From Pseudomonas nitroreducens (GTDB lineage Bacteria > Pseudomonadota > Gammaproteobacteria > Pseudomonadales > Pseudomonadaceae): a DNA stretch of 64,000 bases. Shown here in pieces: positions 9,107-17,072 of this stretch (positions are counted from its first letter, which is position 1; each line of letters begins with the position of its first letter). The translations under genes and the position numbers were made by a program. A model generated the notes under the pieces. That model was not told the origin of the DNA and made no database searches. It saw only the letters and a list, made by a program, of their open reading frames with translations. The stretch spans positions 124,001 to 188,000 of the forward strand of contig NZ_JACHLI010000011.1 of assembly GCF_014204515.1 (NCBI RefSeq), given 5' to 3'.

Positions 9107-9460
9107 TCAGATGGACTTGCCGATATCGACGGTGCTGGTGCGCACCAGTTCCACGCCATCGACCACCATCTTCCATTTCCCGCCGTCCTGATAGGGCGGC
9201 TTCGAGACCTTGAAGCTTGTGCCGAACGGGCCGAAGCCCACGGTGAAGCCGTCGCTTTCATAACTCTTGATCGGCGCCTCGATGGACTTCGAGGTGCTGC
9301 CCGACACCCGCTTGTAGATGACCCGACCGTCCGCCGTGACCAGCAGGCTCATCTGCGGCGCAGTCCACAAGCCAACGTACGACTTGTGCTCCTGCGGCAC
9401 CGGCTCGCCGCACGCGGCCAGCCACACAACCAGGCTCAGCGCCGCGATCCTCTTCCACAT
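9107..9460 (-). CDS. Small lipoprotein, unknown function
   Basis: 117-residue predicted lipoprotein. The start at 9460 is chosen because an aggagggg Shine-Dalgarno lies just upstream and because it gives a clean lipoprotein signal MWKRIAALSLVVWLAACG with lipobox LAAC, so the mature protein begins at Cys17. The mature part is rich in beta-strand pattern (KSYVGLWTAPQMSLLVTADG) and ends with DIGKSI. It looks like a small beta-sandwich of the kind seen in many uncharacterised Pseudomonas lipoproteins. It lies upstream of the Sel1-repeat gene on the same strand with a 76-bp gap, so the two may be cotranscribed. Confidence 0.8.
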   Translation of the reverse strand: MWKRIAALSLVVWLAACGEPVPQEHKSYVGLWTAPQMSLLVTADGRVIYKRVSGSTSKSIEAPIKSYESDGFTVGFGPFGTSFKVSKPPYQDGGKWKMVVDGVELVRTSTVDIGKSI

Positions 9461-9568
9461 GCCATCCCCTCCTTTGCGTGGGTTTCCCGGGTAGCGATTG
9501 CACAAGGCATCCATTGGACGACCGACTTGGCGTTACTATCACGTCTCGTCAGCCCCATTCGATCCGTG

Positions 9569-10564
9569 ATGACTATACCCTCCCCGTTCAAACCCGCCTG
9601 GTGGCTCCCCGGCCCGCACCTGCAGACACTCTACGGCTCACTGCTGCGCAAGGCGCCCAGTCTTGAACGCAGCCGCGAGCGCCTGTGGCTGGAAGATGGC
9701 GACTTCATCGACCTCGACTGGCACGGACCGCACGAGGCGGAGGCGCCGCTGGTGCTGGCCCTGCACGGGTTGACCGGCTCGTCGTCCTCACACTACATCC
9801 TCGGCCTGCAGCAGCAACTGGCGGCGCAGGGCTGGGCCAGCGTGGCACTGAACTGGCGCGGCTGCTCGGGGGAGTCGAACCTGCTGCCGCGCGGCTATCA
9901 CTCCGGCGTCAGCGAGGACCTGGCCTCCGTAGTCGCCCACGTCCGCGCCCAGCGGCCGATGGCGCCGCTCTACGCGGTGGGCTACTCGCTGGGCGGCAAT
10001 GTGCTGCTCAAGTACCTGGGCGAAGCCTCGGAGAGCTGCGCGCTGAAGGGCGCTGTCGCGGTGTCTGTGCCGTTTCGCCTGGACCAGTGCGCCGACCGGA
10101 TCGGCATCGGCTTCTCCAGGGTCTACCAGGCGCACTTCATGCGCGAGCTGGTGGCCTACGTGCAGACCAAGCGCCAGGCCTTCGCCCGCGCCGGCCATGC
10201 GGAAAACCTCGCCGCGCTGGAACGCCTCGGGCCGCTGGACGGCATGCGCACCTTCTGGGACTTCGACGACCGGGTGACCGCGCCGCTGCACGGTTTCGCC
10301 GACGTCCACGACTACTACCGGCGCGCCTCCAGCCGCTATTACCTGGGCGGCATCCGCGTGCCGACGCTGATCATCCAGTCCAGCGACGATCCGTTCATCC
10401 ACGCCCACAGCGTACCGCAGCCGGACGAACTGTCCGCCTCGACGCAGATGGAGCTATTGCCCCATGGCGGTCATGTCGGCTTCATCGGTGGTACGCCCAA
10501 GCACCCGGACTACTATCTGGAGCGCCGCATCCCGCAGTGGCTGCGCGAACGGCGGGAAGCCTGA
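9569..10564 (+). CDS. YheT-family alpha/beta hydrolase
   Basis: 331-residue alpha/beta hydrolase. The N-terminus PAWWLPGPHLQTLYGSLLR is the typical opening of the YheT/ABHD1-3 group. The oxyanion region is LHGLTGSSSSHY, the nucleophile elbow is GYSLGGN with Ser140, and the catalytic histidine lies in PHGGHVGFIGG near the C-terminus. An aspartate in SSDDPFI completes the triad. The start ATG at 9569 gives the normal family length. Natural substrate unknown, probably an ester or lipid. The next gene follows at 82 bp. Confidence 0.9.
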   Translation: MTIPSPFKPAWWLPGPHLQTLYGSLLRKAPSLERSRERLWLEDGDFIDLDWHGPHEAEAPLVLALHGLTGSSSSHYILGLQQQLAAQGWASVALNWRGCSGESNLLPRGYHSGVSEDLASVVAHVRAQRPMAPLYAVGYSLGGNVLLKYLGEASESCALKGAVAVSVPFRLDQCADRIGIGFSRVYQAHFMRELVAYVQTKRQAFARAGHAENLAALERLGPLDGMRTFWDFDDRVTAPLHGFADVHDYYRRASSRYYLGGIRVPTLIIQSSDDPFIHAHSVPQPDELSASTQMELLPHGGHVGFIGGTPKHPDYYLERRIPQWLRERREA

Positions 10565-10646
10565 CTGCGCTGGGTCAGCCACTGGACGTGGGAATGAGGC
10601 AGACTGGAACTGCACCCGGAAGGAAACGCCAGGAAGGAGCGCCGCC

Positions 10647-11063
10647 ATGCACGACACGCCGCTGACGATTCTGCACAACGAACCCCTGAGCGATGCCCAG
10701 TGCGCGGGCATTGCCGCGCTGTACCGCGCCGTGGGTTGGGGCTCGCCCGGCACCCCGGCGGAGCTGCGCGATCTCTACGAGTTCTCCAGCTACTTCCTGC
10801 TGGCCCTGGACGGCGAGCAGGTGGTCGGTCTGCTGCGCGCGGAGAGCGAGACGGCACAGACCACGTGGCTTGCGGAAATCGCCGTGCTGCCGGGTTTCCA
10901 GTCCCGCGGGATCGGTCTTGCGCTGATGGCGCGCTTCCTCGCCGATCACCCCAACCGCACGCTCTATACCGATGCCACCGAGGGCGTGGAGGAGTTCTTC
11001 CTGCGCCACGGCATCGCCCTGCGCCGGCCGCGGGTGCCGGGGCCGCGCGAGGTGGATGCCTAA
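10647..11063 (+). CDS. GNAT-family N-acetyltransferase
   Basis: 138-residue single-domain acetyltransferase. The start at 10647 follows an aggaaggag ribosome-binding site. The acetyl-CoA pyrophosphate-binding motif A is seen as LAEIAVLPGFQSRGIGLALM (R/Q-x-x-G-x-G/A pattern), preceded by the strand VVGLLRAES. The C-terminal YTDATEGVEEFFLRHGI matches the usual final helix region. The acceptor substrate is unknown. A hairpin repeat follows the stop. Confidence 0.85.
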   Translation: MHDTPLTILHNEPLSDAQCAGIAALYRAVGWGSPGTPAELRDLYEFSSYFLLALDGEQVVGLLRAESETAQTTWLAEIAVLPGFQSRGIGLALMARFLADHPNRTLYTDATEGVEEFFLRHGIALRRPRVPGPREVDA

Positions 11064-11085
11064 GGCCTAAGCTGCAGCAAGAGCC

Positions 11086-11130
11086 CCCTCACCCCAGCCC
11101 TCTCCCAAAGGGGGAGGGCTGGGGTGAGGG
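11086..11130. repeat. Hairpin repeat, 21-bp arms
   Basis: Near-perfect inverted repeat: arm 11086-11106 (ccctcaccccagccctctcc plus c) and arm 11110-11130, separated by aaa, with one mismatch. The same arm sequence recurs at 61601-61621, so this is a dispersed intergenic element. It may act as a terminator for the gene ending at 11063, although no T-run follows. Confidence 0.85.
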
Positions 11131-11154
11131 ACGCAGACCTGCGCAGAAGTTGGG

Positions 11155-11188
11155 CGTAGAGCGCATAACCGCTCAAGGTTATCCGCCG
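11155..11188. repeat. Partial copy of the gcataac/gttatccgcc repeat
   Basis: Reads gcgtagagcgcataaccgct and then caaggttatccgcc. This is a shortened relative of the longer elements at 15780-15855 and 53362-53438 (gtagggcg..ataac..gttatccgcc). It lies between the convergent acetyltransferase and TetR genes. Confidence 0.6.
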
Positions 11189-11196
11189 AGTGAGGA

Positions 11197-11850
11197 TCAG
11201 CCCTCCAGCGGCACATACATCCGATCAAATACCGCCGCCACCGCCTCGCGGAACGGCTCGGCGATATGACCGCTCTCCAGCGCCAGCACCTGGTAGATGC
11301 CGCGGCGCATCAGCGCCTCGCTGAGATCATTGGCCACTTCGCGGGTGGTGCACAGGTAGCGCACCCAGGAGGTGAGGATGATCCAGGCGTTGAGCACCAG
11401 GGCTTCGAGCTGGGGTTCGTCCATCCGCAGGATGCCGGCGTCGACGAAGCCCTGGTAGATCGCCTTGGCGTTGTCCATGGCACGGCGGGCAAAGGCGCGG
11501 TAGGCGGCGGCCAGCTCCGGGTCGGAATCCAGCAGGTGCTCCAGGTCGCGGTGCAGGAAGCGGTAGTGCCACATCGCGGCGAGCAGCGCTTCCAGGTAGA
11601 AGGTCTTGTCCTCCACCGTCAGCGCGCGACCTTCGGGCAGGTGCAGGAACTGGTCGACGTGGCTTTCGTACTCGGCGAACAGCTGGGCGATGATCACCTG
11701 CTTGTTGCGGTAGTGGTAGTACAGGTTGCCCGGCGAGATGCCCAGGTGCGCGGCGATGTGGTTGGTGGTGACGCTGCGCTCGCCCTGGGCGTTGAACAGC
11801 TCAAGGCTCGCCTGGGCGATGCGGTCGCGGGTGTTGATGCGTGGTGCCAT
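11197..11850 (-). CDS. TetR-family transcriptional regulator
   Basis: 217-residue repressor-type regulator. The N-terminal helix-turn-helix (residues about 10-55) has the typical TetR pattern TRDRIAQASLELFNAQGE and HLGISPGNLYYHYRNKQVI. The C-terminal ligand domain is a helical TetR_C type with no recognisable ligand signature. It is transcribed away from the aldehyde dehydrogenase gene at 12094. The 243-bp shared intergenic region holds a perfect 16-bp palindrome, so it most likely controls itself and the dehydrogenase operon. The same gene pair is found in P. aeruginosa, by memory of gene order. Confidence 0.93.
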   Translation of the reverse strand: MAPRINTRDRIAQASLELFNAQGERSVTTNHIAAHLGISPGNLYYHYRNKQVIIAQLFAEYESHVDQFLHLPEGRALTVEDKTFYLEALLAAMWHYRFLHRDLEHLLDSDPELAAAYRAFARRAMDNAKAIYQGFVDAGILRMDEPQLEALVLNAWIILTSWVRYLCTTREVANDLSEALMRRGIYQVLALESGHIAEPFREAVAAVFDRMYVPLEG

Positions 11851-11985
11851 TGCCAGAACTCATCGAAGCGGATTGCGCGGACGCAAAGGGTCACCGATTG
11901 CTACCACCTGACACAACTGTCGGCCTCGCCCAACTTTTCGTTGGCTGGGCCTGGCGGCGCGGAACCGGCATGCTGATTGACACTC

Positions 11986-12001
11986 TAGAGCAATTGCTCT
12001 A
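11986..12001. promoter_or_regulatory. Candidate TetR operator palindrome
   Basis: Perfect 16-bp palindrome tagagcaattgctcta in the divergent region between the TetR regulator and the aldehyde dehydrogenase operon. Size and symmetry fit a TetR dimer site. It stands out as A/T-rich in a G/C-rich neighbourhood. Confidence 0.7.
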
Positions 12002-12093
12002 AAAAACCAGCGACAAGATAAAAACGCGAGGCATCCGGATTCGTCCGCGAATCGTCGGAGAACCTCCCCACCCGCTTCCGTCAGGAGCCCGTC

Positions 12094-13524
12094 ATGGTCG
12101 CCGATATCGCCTACCTGCAGCAGACCCAGCAGCAGATCAGCCAGCTGGAAACCCTTCTCGAACGCCAGCGCCAGGCTTACCGCGCCAACCCGATGCCCGA
12201 GGCCGGCCAGCGCATCCAGTGGCTGAGGAGCCTCGCCAACCTGCTGGTGACCGAGCAGCAAGCGATCATCGACGCGATCAACGCCGACTTCAGCAACCGC
12301 TCGGCCGACGAGACCCTGCTCGCCGAGGTGCTGCCCAGCCTGCACGGCGTGCACTACGCGACCAAGCGCGTGAAGAAGTGGATGAAGCCCTCGCGCCGCT
12401 CGGTGGGCATGCAGTTCATGCCGGCCTCGGCCAAGGTCATCTACCAGCCGCTGGGCGTGGTCGGCGTGATCGTGCCGTGGAACTACCCGCTGTTCCTCGC
12501 CATCGGCCCGCTGACCGGCGCCCTGGCCGCCGGCAACCGGGTGATGATCAAGATGAGCGAATCCACCCCGGAATCCGCCCGCGTGCTGAAGGAGCTGCTG
12601 GGCAAGGTGTTCCCGGAAGACCTGGTCGCCGTGGTGCAGGGTGAAGTGGACGTGGGCGTAGCCTTCTCCAAGCTGCCCTTCGACCACCTGCTGTTCACCG
12701 GCGCCACCAGCGTCGGCAAGCATGTGATGCGCGCCGCCGCCGAGAACCTCACCCCGGTCACCCTGGAGCTGGGCGGCAAGTCGCCGGCCATCGTCTCCGC
12801 CAGCGTGCCGATGAAGGATGCCGCCGAGCGCATCGCCTTCGGCAAGTCGCTCAATGCCGGGCAGACCTGCGTGGCGCCGGACTACGTGCTGGTGCCGCAG
12901 AACCGCGTCGACGAATTCGTCGAAAGCTACCGTCAGGTGGTCCAGGGCTTCTTCCCGAAACTGGAGAACAACCCCGACTACACCGCGATCATCAACGAGC
13001 GCCAGCTGGCGCGCCTGAATGGTTACCTGGCCGATGCCCAAGCACGCGGCGCCAAGATCATCCCGTTGTTCCCGCAGGCCCAGGGCCGCCGACTGCCGCA
13101 GGCACTGCTGCTGAACGTGAACGATGAAATGAAGGTGATGCAGGACGAAATCTTCGGTCCGCTGCTGCCGATCATTCCCTACCAGAACCTCGACCAGGCG
13201 CTCAGCTACATCAACGAGCGCGACCGGCCGCTGGCGCTGTACTACTTCGGCTACGACAAGCGCGAGCAGGACCACGTGCTGGCCCAGACCCACTCGGGCG
13301 GCGTGTGCCTGAACGACACCCTGCTGCACGTGGCCCAGGACGACATGCCCTTCGGCGGCGTCGGCCCGTCCGGCATGGGCCACTACCACGGCCACGAAGG
13401 CTTCCTGACCTTCTCCAAGGCCAAGGGCGTGTTCAGCAAGCCGCGCTTCAACGCCGCGCGGGTGATCTACCCGCCCTACGGCAAGTCGCTGCAGAAGCTG
13501 GTGTACAAGCTGTTCATCCGCTGA
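12094..13524 (+). CDS. calB: Coniferyl-aldehyde-type dehydrogenase
   Basis: NAD(P)-dependent aldehyde dehydrogenase, 476 aa. Catalytic Glu225 is in LELGGKSPAI and catalytic Cys259 in NAGQTCVAPDY. The short length, the Cys-Val-Ala-Pro-Asp context and the C-terminal membrane-leaning tail (PPYGKSLQKLVYKLFIR) match the coniferyl aldehyde / long-chain aldehyde dehydrogenase group that includes CalB. An N-terminal helix rich in Gln (QTQQQISQLETLLERQR) may form a coiled coil. It heads a probable operon with the Tat-exported protein and the GMC oxidoreductase, under the divergent TetR regulator. The natural aldehyde may be aliphatic rather than coniferyl. Confidence 0.85.
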   Translation: MVADIAYLQQTQQQISQLETLLERQRQAYRANPMPEAGQRIQWLRSLANLLVTEQQAIIDAINADFSNRSADETLLAEVLPSLHGVHYATKRVKKWMKPSRRSVGMQFMPASAKVIYQPLGVVGVIVPWNYPLFLAIGPLTGALAAGNRVMIKMSESTPESARVLKELLGKVFPEDLVAVVQGEVDVGVAFSKLPFDHLLFTGATSVGKHVMRAAAENLTPVTLELGGKSPAIVSASVPMKDAAERIAFGKSLNAGQTCVAPDYVLVPQNRVDEFVESYRQVVQGFFPKLENNPDYTAIINERQLARLNGYLADAQARGAKIIPLFPQAQGRRLPQALLLNVNDEMKVMQDEIFGPLLPIIPYQNLDQALSYINERDRPLALYYFGYDKREQDHVLAQTHSGGVCLNDTLLHVAQDDMPFGGVGPSGMGHYHGHEGFLTFSKAKGVFSKPRFNAARVIYPPYGKSLQKLVYKLFIR

Positions 13525-13557
13525 TCGACCCTATCCATCCAAGGTGGCATAACAAGA

Positions 13558-14103
13558 ATGACAGACACCTCCCTGAGCGCGCCGGGACTCTCCCGGCGCG
13601 GCGTGCTCAAGATCGGCCTGCTGGGCGGGGCCTTCCTCGCCACGGCGGGCGTCACCGCCAGCCTGAGCGGCTGTTCGGCCAGCACGCCGTCCAACGGTTT
13701 TGCCGTGCTGCGTGATTCCGACATGCCGTTCCTCAAGGCGCTGATCCCGGTGATGCTGGCCGGCGCGGTGCCCGCCGAACGCATGGCCGACGCGGTGAAA
13801 GGCACTATCCAGAGCCTGGACCACAGCCTCGACCGCCTCTCTCCGGAAATGCTCAAGCTCACCGTGCAGCTGTTCGACGTGCTCGCCCTGCCGCTCACCC
13901 GCGGGCCGCTGACCGGCATCTGGGGCAGCTGGGACAACGCCAGCGCCGAGGATGTGCAGAACTTCCTGCACCGCTGGCAGAACAGCTTCATTTCCTTGCT
14001 GAAGATGGGCCACAGCTCGTTGCTGCAGCTGGTGATGATGGCCTGGTACGGCCGCCCGGAATCCTGGGGCCACTGCGGCTACCCCGGCCCGCCGAAGATC
14101 TGA
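13558..14103 (+). CDS. Tat-exported small protein, partner of GMC flavoprotein
   Basis: 181 residues with a twin-arginine signal (LSRRGVLKIGLLGGAFLA, residues about 11-28) followed by LSGCSAS, which could also serve as a lipobox. The mature part is helical. Position and layout match the small subunit that accompanies GMC-type dehydrogenases such as gluconate 2-dehydrogenase subunit 3. The flavoprotein encoded next (14158) has no signal peptide of its own, so co-export through this Tat signal is plausible. It lies 33 bp after the aldehyde dehydrogenase. No catalytic motif is visible. Confidence 0.75.
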   Translation: MTDTSLSAPGLSRRGVLKIGLLGGAFLATAGVTASLSGCSASTPSNGFAVLRDSDMPFLKALIPVMLAGAVPAERMADAVKGTIQSLDHSLDRLSPEMLKLTVQLFDVLALPLTRGPLTGIWGSWDNASAEDVQNFLHRWQNSFISLLKMGHSSLLQLVMMAWYGRPESWGHCGYPGPPKI

Positions 14104-14157
14104 TGTCGCCAGATCTGATTCCGCTAGAAAAACAAGAATTCGCCTGAGAGAGACCCG

Positions 14158-15753
14158 ATGCCCGTACCCGATCTGTTCGCCGAAGGCCTGGCCCGCGGCT
14201 GGAAAGTCCACGATGGCTCGCGCCTGGACAAGGACCTGACCCTGGAAGCCGATGTCGTCATCGTCGGCACCGGCGCCGGTGGCGGCACCACCGCCGAAAC
14301 CCTCAGCGCCGCCGGCTACAAGGTGCTGCTGGTGGAAGAGGGCCCGCTCAGGACCAGCAGCGACTTCAAGATGCAGGAGTCCGACGCCTACCCCAGCCTG
14401 TACCAGGAAGGCATCGGCCGGATGAGCAAGGACGGCGCCATTACCATCCTCCAGGGCCGCGCCGTGGGCGGCACCACCCTGGTCAACTGGACCTCCAGCT
14501 TCCGCACACCCGAGCCAACGCTTGAGCACTGGGCCAAGGAGCACGGCGTGAAGGGCCACAGCGTCGCCGAGATGGCGCCCTGGTTCGAGAAGATGGAGCA
14601 GCGCCTGGGTGTCGCGCCCTGGATCATGCCGCCCAACGCCAACAACGACGTGATCCGCAACGGCTGCGAGAAGCTCGGTCTGCACTGGAAGGTCATCCCG
14701 CGCAACGTGCGTGGCTGCTGGAACCTGGGCTACTGCGGGATGGGCTGCCCGACCAACGCCAAGCAGTCGATGCTGGTGACCACCATCCCGGCCACCCTGG
14801 ACAAGGGCGGCGAGCTGCTGTTCCTGGCTCGCGCCGACCGCCTGCTGCACGATGGCAGCAAGGTCAGCGGCCTGGAATGCTCGGCCATGGACGAGCGCTG
14901 CGTCGCGCCCACCGGCCGCAAGATCACCATCAAGGCCAAGCACTACGTGCTCTCTGGGGGCGGCATCAACACCCCGGCGATCCTCCTGCGCTCCAAGGCG
15001 CCGGACCCCAACGGCCGCGTCGGCCAGCGCACCTTCCTGCACGTGGTGAACTTCAGCGCGGCGACTTTCGACGAGGTGATCAACCCCTTCTACGGCGCGC
15101 CGCAGTCGATCTACTCCGACCACTTCCAGTGGGACGACGGCGCCACCGGGCGCATGTCCTACAAGCTCGAAGTGCCGCCGCTGCAGCCGGCGCTCAGCGC
15201 CACCCTGCTCGGCCGCTTCGGCGAGGACAACGCGCTGCGCATGGAACAGCTGCCGCACACCAACGTGATCCTCGCGCTGCTGCGTGACGGCTTCCACCCG
15301 GACAGCCCCGGCGGCAGCGTCAGCCTGCGCGGCGACGACACCCCGGTGGTCGACTACCCGATGACCGACTACGCCTGGGACGGCATCCGCCGCGCCTTCC
15401 ACACCATGGCCGACATCCAGTTCGCCGCCGGCGCCAAGGCCGTGCTGCCGCTGCATGCCGACGCCGGCTACGTGAAGAGCGCCAAGGAAGCCCACGAGCT
15501 GATCGACGGCCTGAGCCTGGAGCTGTATCGCACCCGCCTGGGCAGCGCCCACGTGATGGGCGGCTGCGCCATGGGCGAGGACCCGAAACAGTCGGTGTGC
15601 GACAGCCTCGGCCGCCACCACCAGCTGGAGAACCTGTCGATCCACGACGGCTCGCTGTTCCCCACCAGCATCGGCGCCAACCCGCAGCTGTCGGTCTACG
15701 GCCTCACCGCGCAACTGGCCGACGGCCTGGCCAAGCGCCTGGGCCAGGCCTGA
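14158..15753 (+). CDS. GMC-family FAD oxidoreductase
   Basis: 531-residue flavoprotein. The FAD-binding GxGxxG motif is at about residues 38-45 (VVIVGTGAGGGTTAE), and the second GMC signature block is GRAVGGTTLVNW. A cysteine cluster region, GCWNLGYCGMGCPTNAKQS, is typical of the gluconate/cholesterol-oxidase-like branch. The C-terminal active-site histidine region is GGCAMGEDPKQS and NPQLSVYGLTAQ. It is the last gene of the TetR-controlled unit. It probably oxidises an alcohol to an aldehyde that the coniferyl-type dehydrogenase takes further. No cytochrome c subunit follows, unlike the related cassette at 46097-49472. Confidence 0.88.
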   Translation: MPVPDLFAEGLARGWKVHDGSRLDKDLTLEADVVIVGTGAGGGTTAETLSAAGYKVLLVEEGPLRTSSDFKMQESDAYPSLYQEGIGRMSKDGAITILQGRAVGGTTLVNWTSSFRTPEPTLEHWAKEHGVKGHSVAEMAPWFEKMEQRLGVAPWIMPPNANNDVIRNGCEKLGLHWKVIPRNVRGCWNLGYCGMGCPTNAKQSMLVTTIPATLDKGGELLFLARADRLLHDGSKVSGLECSAMDERCVAPTGRKITIKAKHYVLSGGGINTPAILLRSKAPDPNGRVGQRTFLHVVNFSAATFDEVINPFYGAPQSIYSDHFQWDDGATGRMSYKLEVPPLQPALSATLLGRFGEDNALRMEQLPHTNVILALLRDGFHPDSPGGSVSLRGDDTPVVDYPMTDYAWDGIRRAFHTMADIQFAAGAKAVLPLHADAGYVKSAKEAHELIDGLSLELYRTRLGSAHVMGGCAMGEDPKQSVCDSLGRHHQLENLSIHDGSLFPTSIGANPQLSVYGLTAQLADGLAKRLGQA

Positions 15754-15779
15754 TCGGGCAACCCGGGCGCCCAGCTGCC

Positions 15780-15855
15780 GTAGGGCGCATAACGCGCCAG
15801 CGTTATCCGCCGCTGTCTGGCTGGCGGATAACCCGTTCCGGGTTATCCGCCCTAC
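15780..15855. repeat. Dispersed inverted repeat (gtagggc...gccctac)
   Basis: 76-bp element bounded by gtagggcgcataac and gggttatccgccctac, with internal copies of gcgttatccgcc and ggcggataaccc, so it can fold into paired hairpins. A full second copy lies at 53362-53438 and a partial one at 11155-11188. It sits in the 330-bp gap between the GMC gene and coaD. The rest of that gap (15856-16083) shows no gene and no clear promoter boxes. Confidence 0.85.
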
Positions 15856-16083
15856 AAATCTGCTGCTCGCTCCTCCAGGGCAGAAATCATGGAGAAGCCG
15901 GGGAAATCGCTCGCGCGCCCTCTGGCACGGGGCCTGCGCGTGACTCACCGGTCTCCTGCCGGAAAAATCCGGTAGTCCGGTTACGGAAGCACTACCAAGG
16001 TCGCTTGGCCCCACGGACATGCTGCGTTACCATCCGCCCCGCTATTGCCCAGCCTGCCAACAAGAGCCGACCAGGACGCCGCG

Positions 16084-16563
16084 ATGAATCGAGTGCTGTA
16101 CCCGGGTACCTTCGACCCCATCACCAAAGGCCATGCCGATCTGGTCGAACGCGCCTCGCGACTGTTCGACCAGGTGATCATTGCCGTCGCCGCCAGCCCC
16201 AAGAAGAACCCCCTGTTCCCGCTGGAACAACGCGTAGAGCTGGCCCGCCAGGTCACCTCGCACCTGCCCAACGTGGAAGTCGTCGGCTTCTCCTCGCTGC
16301 TCGCACACTTCGCCAAGGAGCAGAACGCCAACATCCTGCTGCGCGGCCTGCGCGCGGTGTCGGACTTCGAGTACGAATTCCAGCTGGCCAACATGAACCG
16401 CCAGCTCGCCCCCGACCTGGAAAGCATGTTCCTCACGCCGTCGGAGAAGTATTCCTTCATCTCCTCCACCCTGGTGCGCGAGATCGCAGCGCTGGGCGGC
16501 GATATCACCAAGTTCGTCCATCCCGCGGTGGCCAGCGCCCTGGCCGAGCGCTTCAAGCGCTAG
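16084..16563 (+). CDS. coaD: Phosphopantetheine adenylyltransferase
   Basis: Penultimate enzyme of coenzyme A synthesis: ATP plus 4'-phosphopantetheine gives dephospho-CoA and pyrophosphate. 159 aa, the family norm. The nucleotidyltransferase motif is YPGTFDPITKGH at residues 6-17 (T/HxGH). The RGLRAVSDFEYE segment and the C-terminal ISSTLVREIA motif are both diagnostic. The start at 16084 is chosen over an upstream in-frame ATG because it matches family length. A weak accgcc/ggcggt hairpin follows at 16571-16588. Confidence 0.97.
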   Translation: MNRVLYPGTFDPITKGHADLVERASRLFDQVIIAVAASPKKNPLFPLEQRVELARQVTSHLPNVEVVGFSSLLAHFAKEQNANILLRGLRAVSDFEYEFQLANMNRQLAPDLESMFLTPSEKYSFISSTLVREIAALGGDITKFVHPAVASALAERFKR

Positions 16564-16697
16564 TCCGCCGACCGCCAAGGACGGCGGTTTCCGTCAGTTG
16601 ACTCCCTGTTCGCGTGCACTCGGCGCGCCGATACGGCACAATTTCACCATTGTTGCTACCGATCGCCATGGCTGCCGTCATGGTTGGAGTTGTTCAG

Positions 16698-16949
16698 ATG
16701 TCCCTGATAATCACTGACGATTGCATCAACTGCGACGTCTGCGAACCCGAGTGCCCCAACGCTGCGATCTCCCAGGGCGAGGAGATCTACGTCATCGACC
16801 CGAACCTGTGCACCGAGTGTGTCGGTCACTATGACGAGCCGCAGTGCCAGCAGGTCTGCCCGGTCGACTGCATCCCCCTCGACGAAAGCAATGTCGAGAG
16901 CAAGGATCAGCTGATGGAAAAGTACAGGAAGCTCACCGGCAAGGCCTGA
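16698..16949 (+). CDS. fdx: YfhL-type 2[4Fe-4S] ferredoxin
   Basis: 83-residue ferredoxin. The first cluster motif is CINCDVCEPECP (Cys9, 12, 16, 20) and the second is CTECVGHYDEPQCQQVCP, which has the 8-residue insert between cysteines typical of the Allochromatium/YfhL type with unusually low redox potential. The start at 16698 gives the usual MSLIITDDC opening. Its place right after coaD is conserved in Pseudomonas. The redox partner is not known. Confidence 0.95.
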   Translation: MSLIITDDCINCDVCEPECPNAAISQGEEIYVIDPNLCTECVGHYDEPQCQQVCPVDCIPLDESNVESKDQLMEKYRKLTGKA

Positions 16950-17072
16950 CTTCGCGCGTTTCGACACTTTTTCATTGAGTTCTCACAAACCTGCGGCGGC
17001 CTGGATTGTCTATCCTCCACCTTCGCCCCATTTGGTTTTCCAGCCGGCAGTGCCGGCGGTTCGTGAGATGCC

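Noticed and set aside
16571..16588. Terminator after coaD
   Set aside because: The stem is only 6 bp and lacks a proper T-run, so it is mentioned only under coaD.
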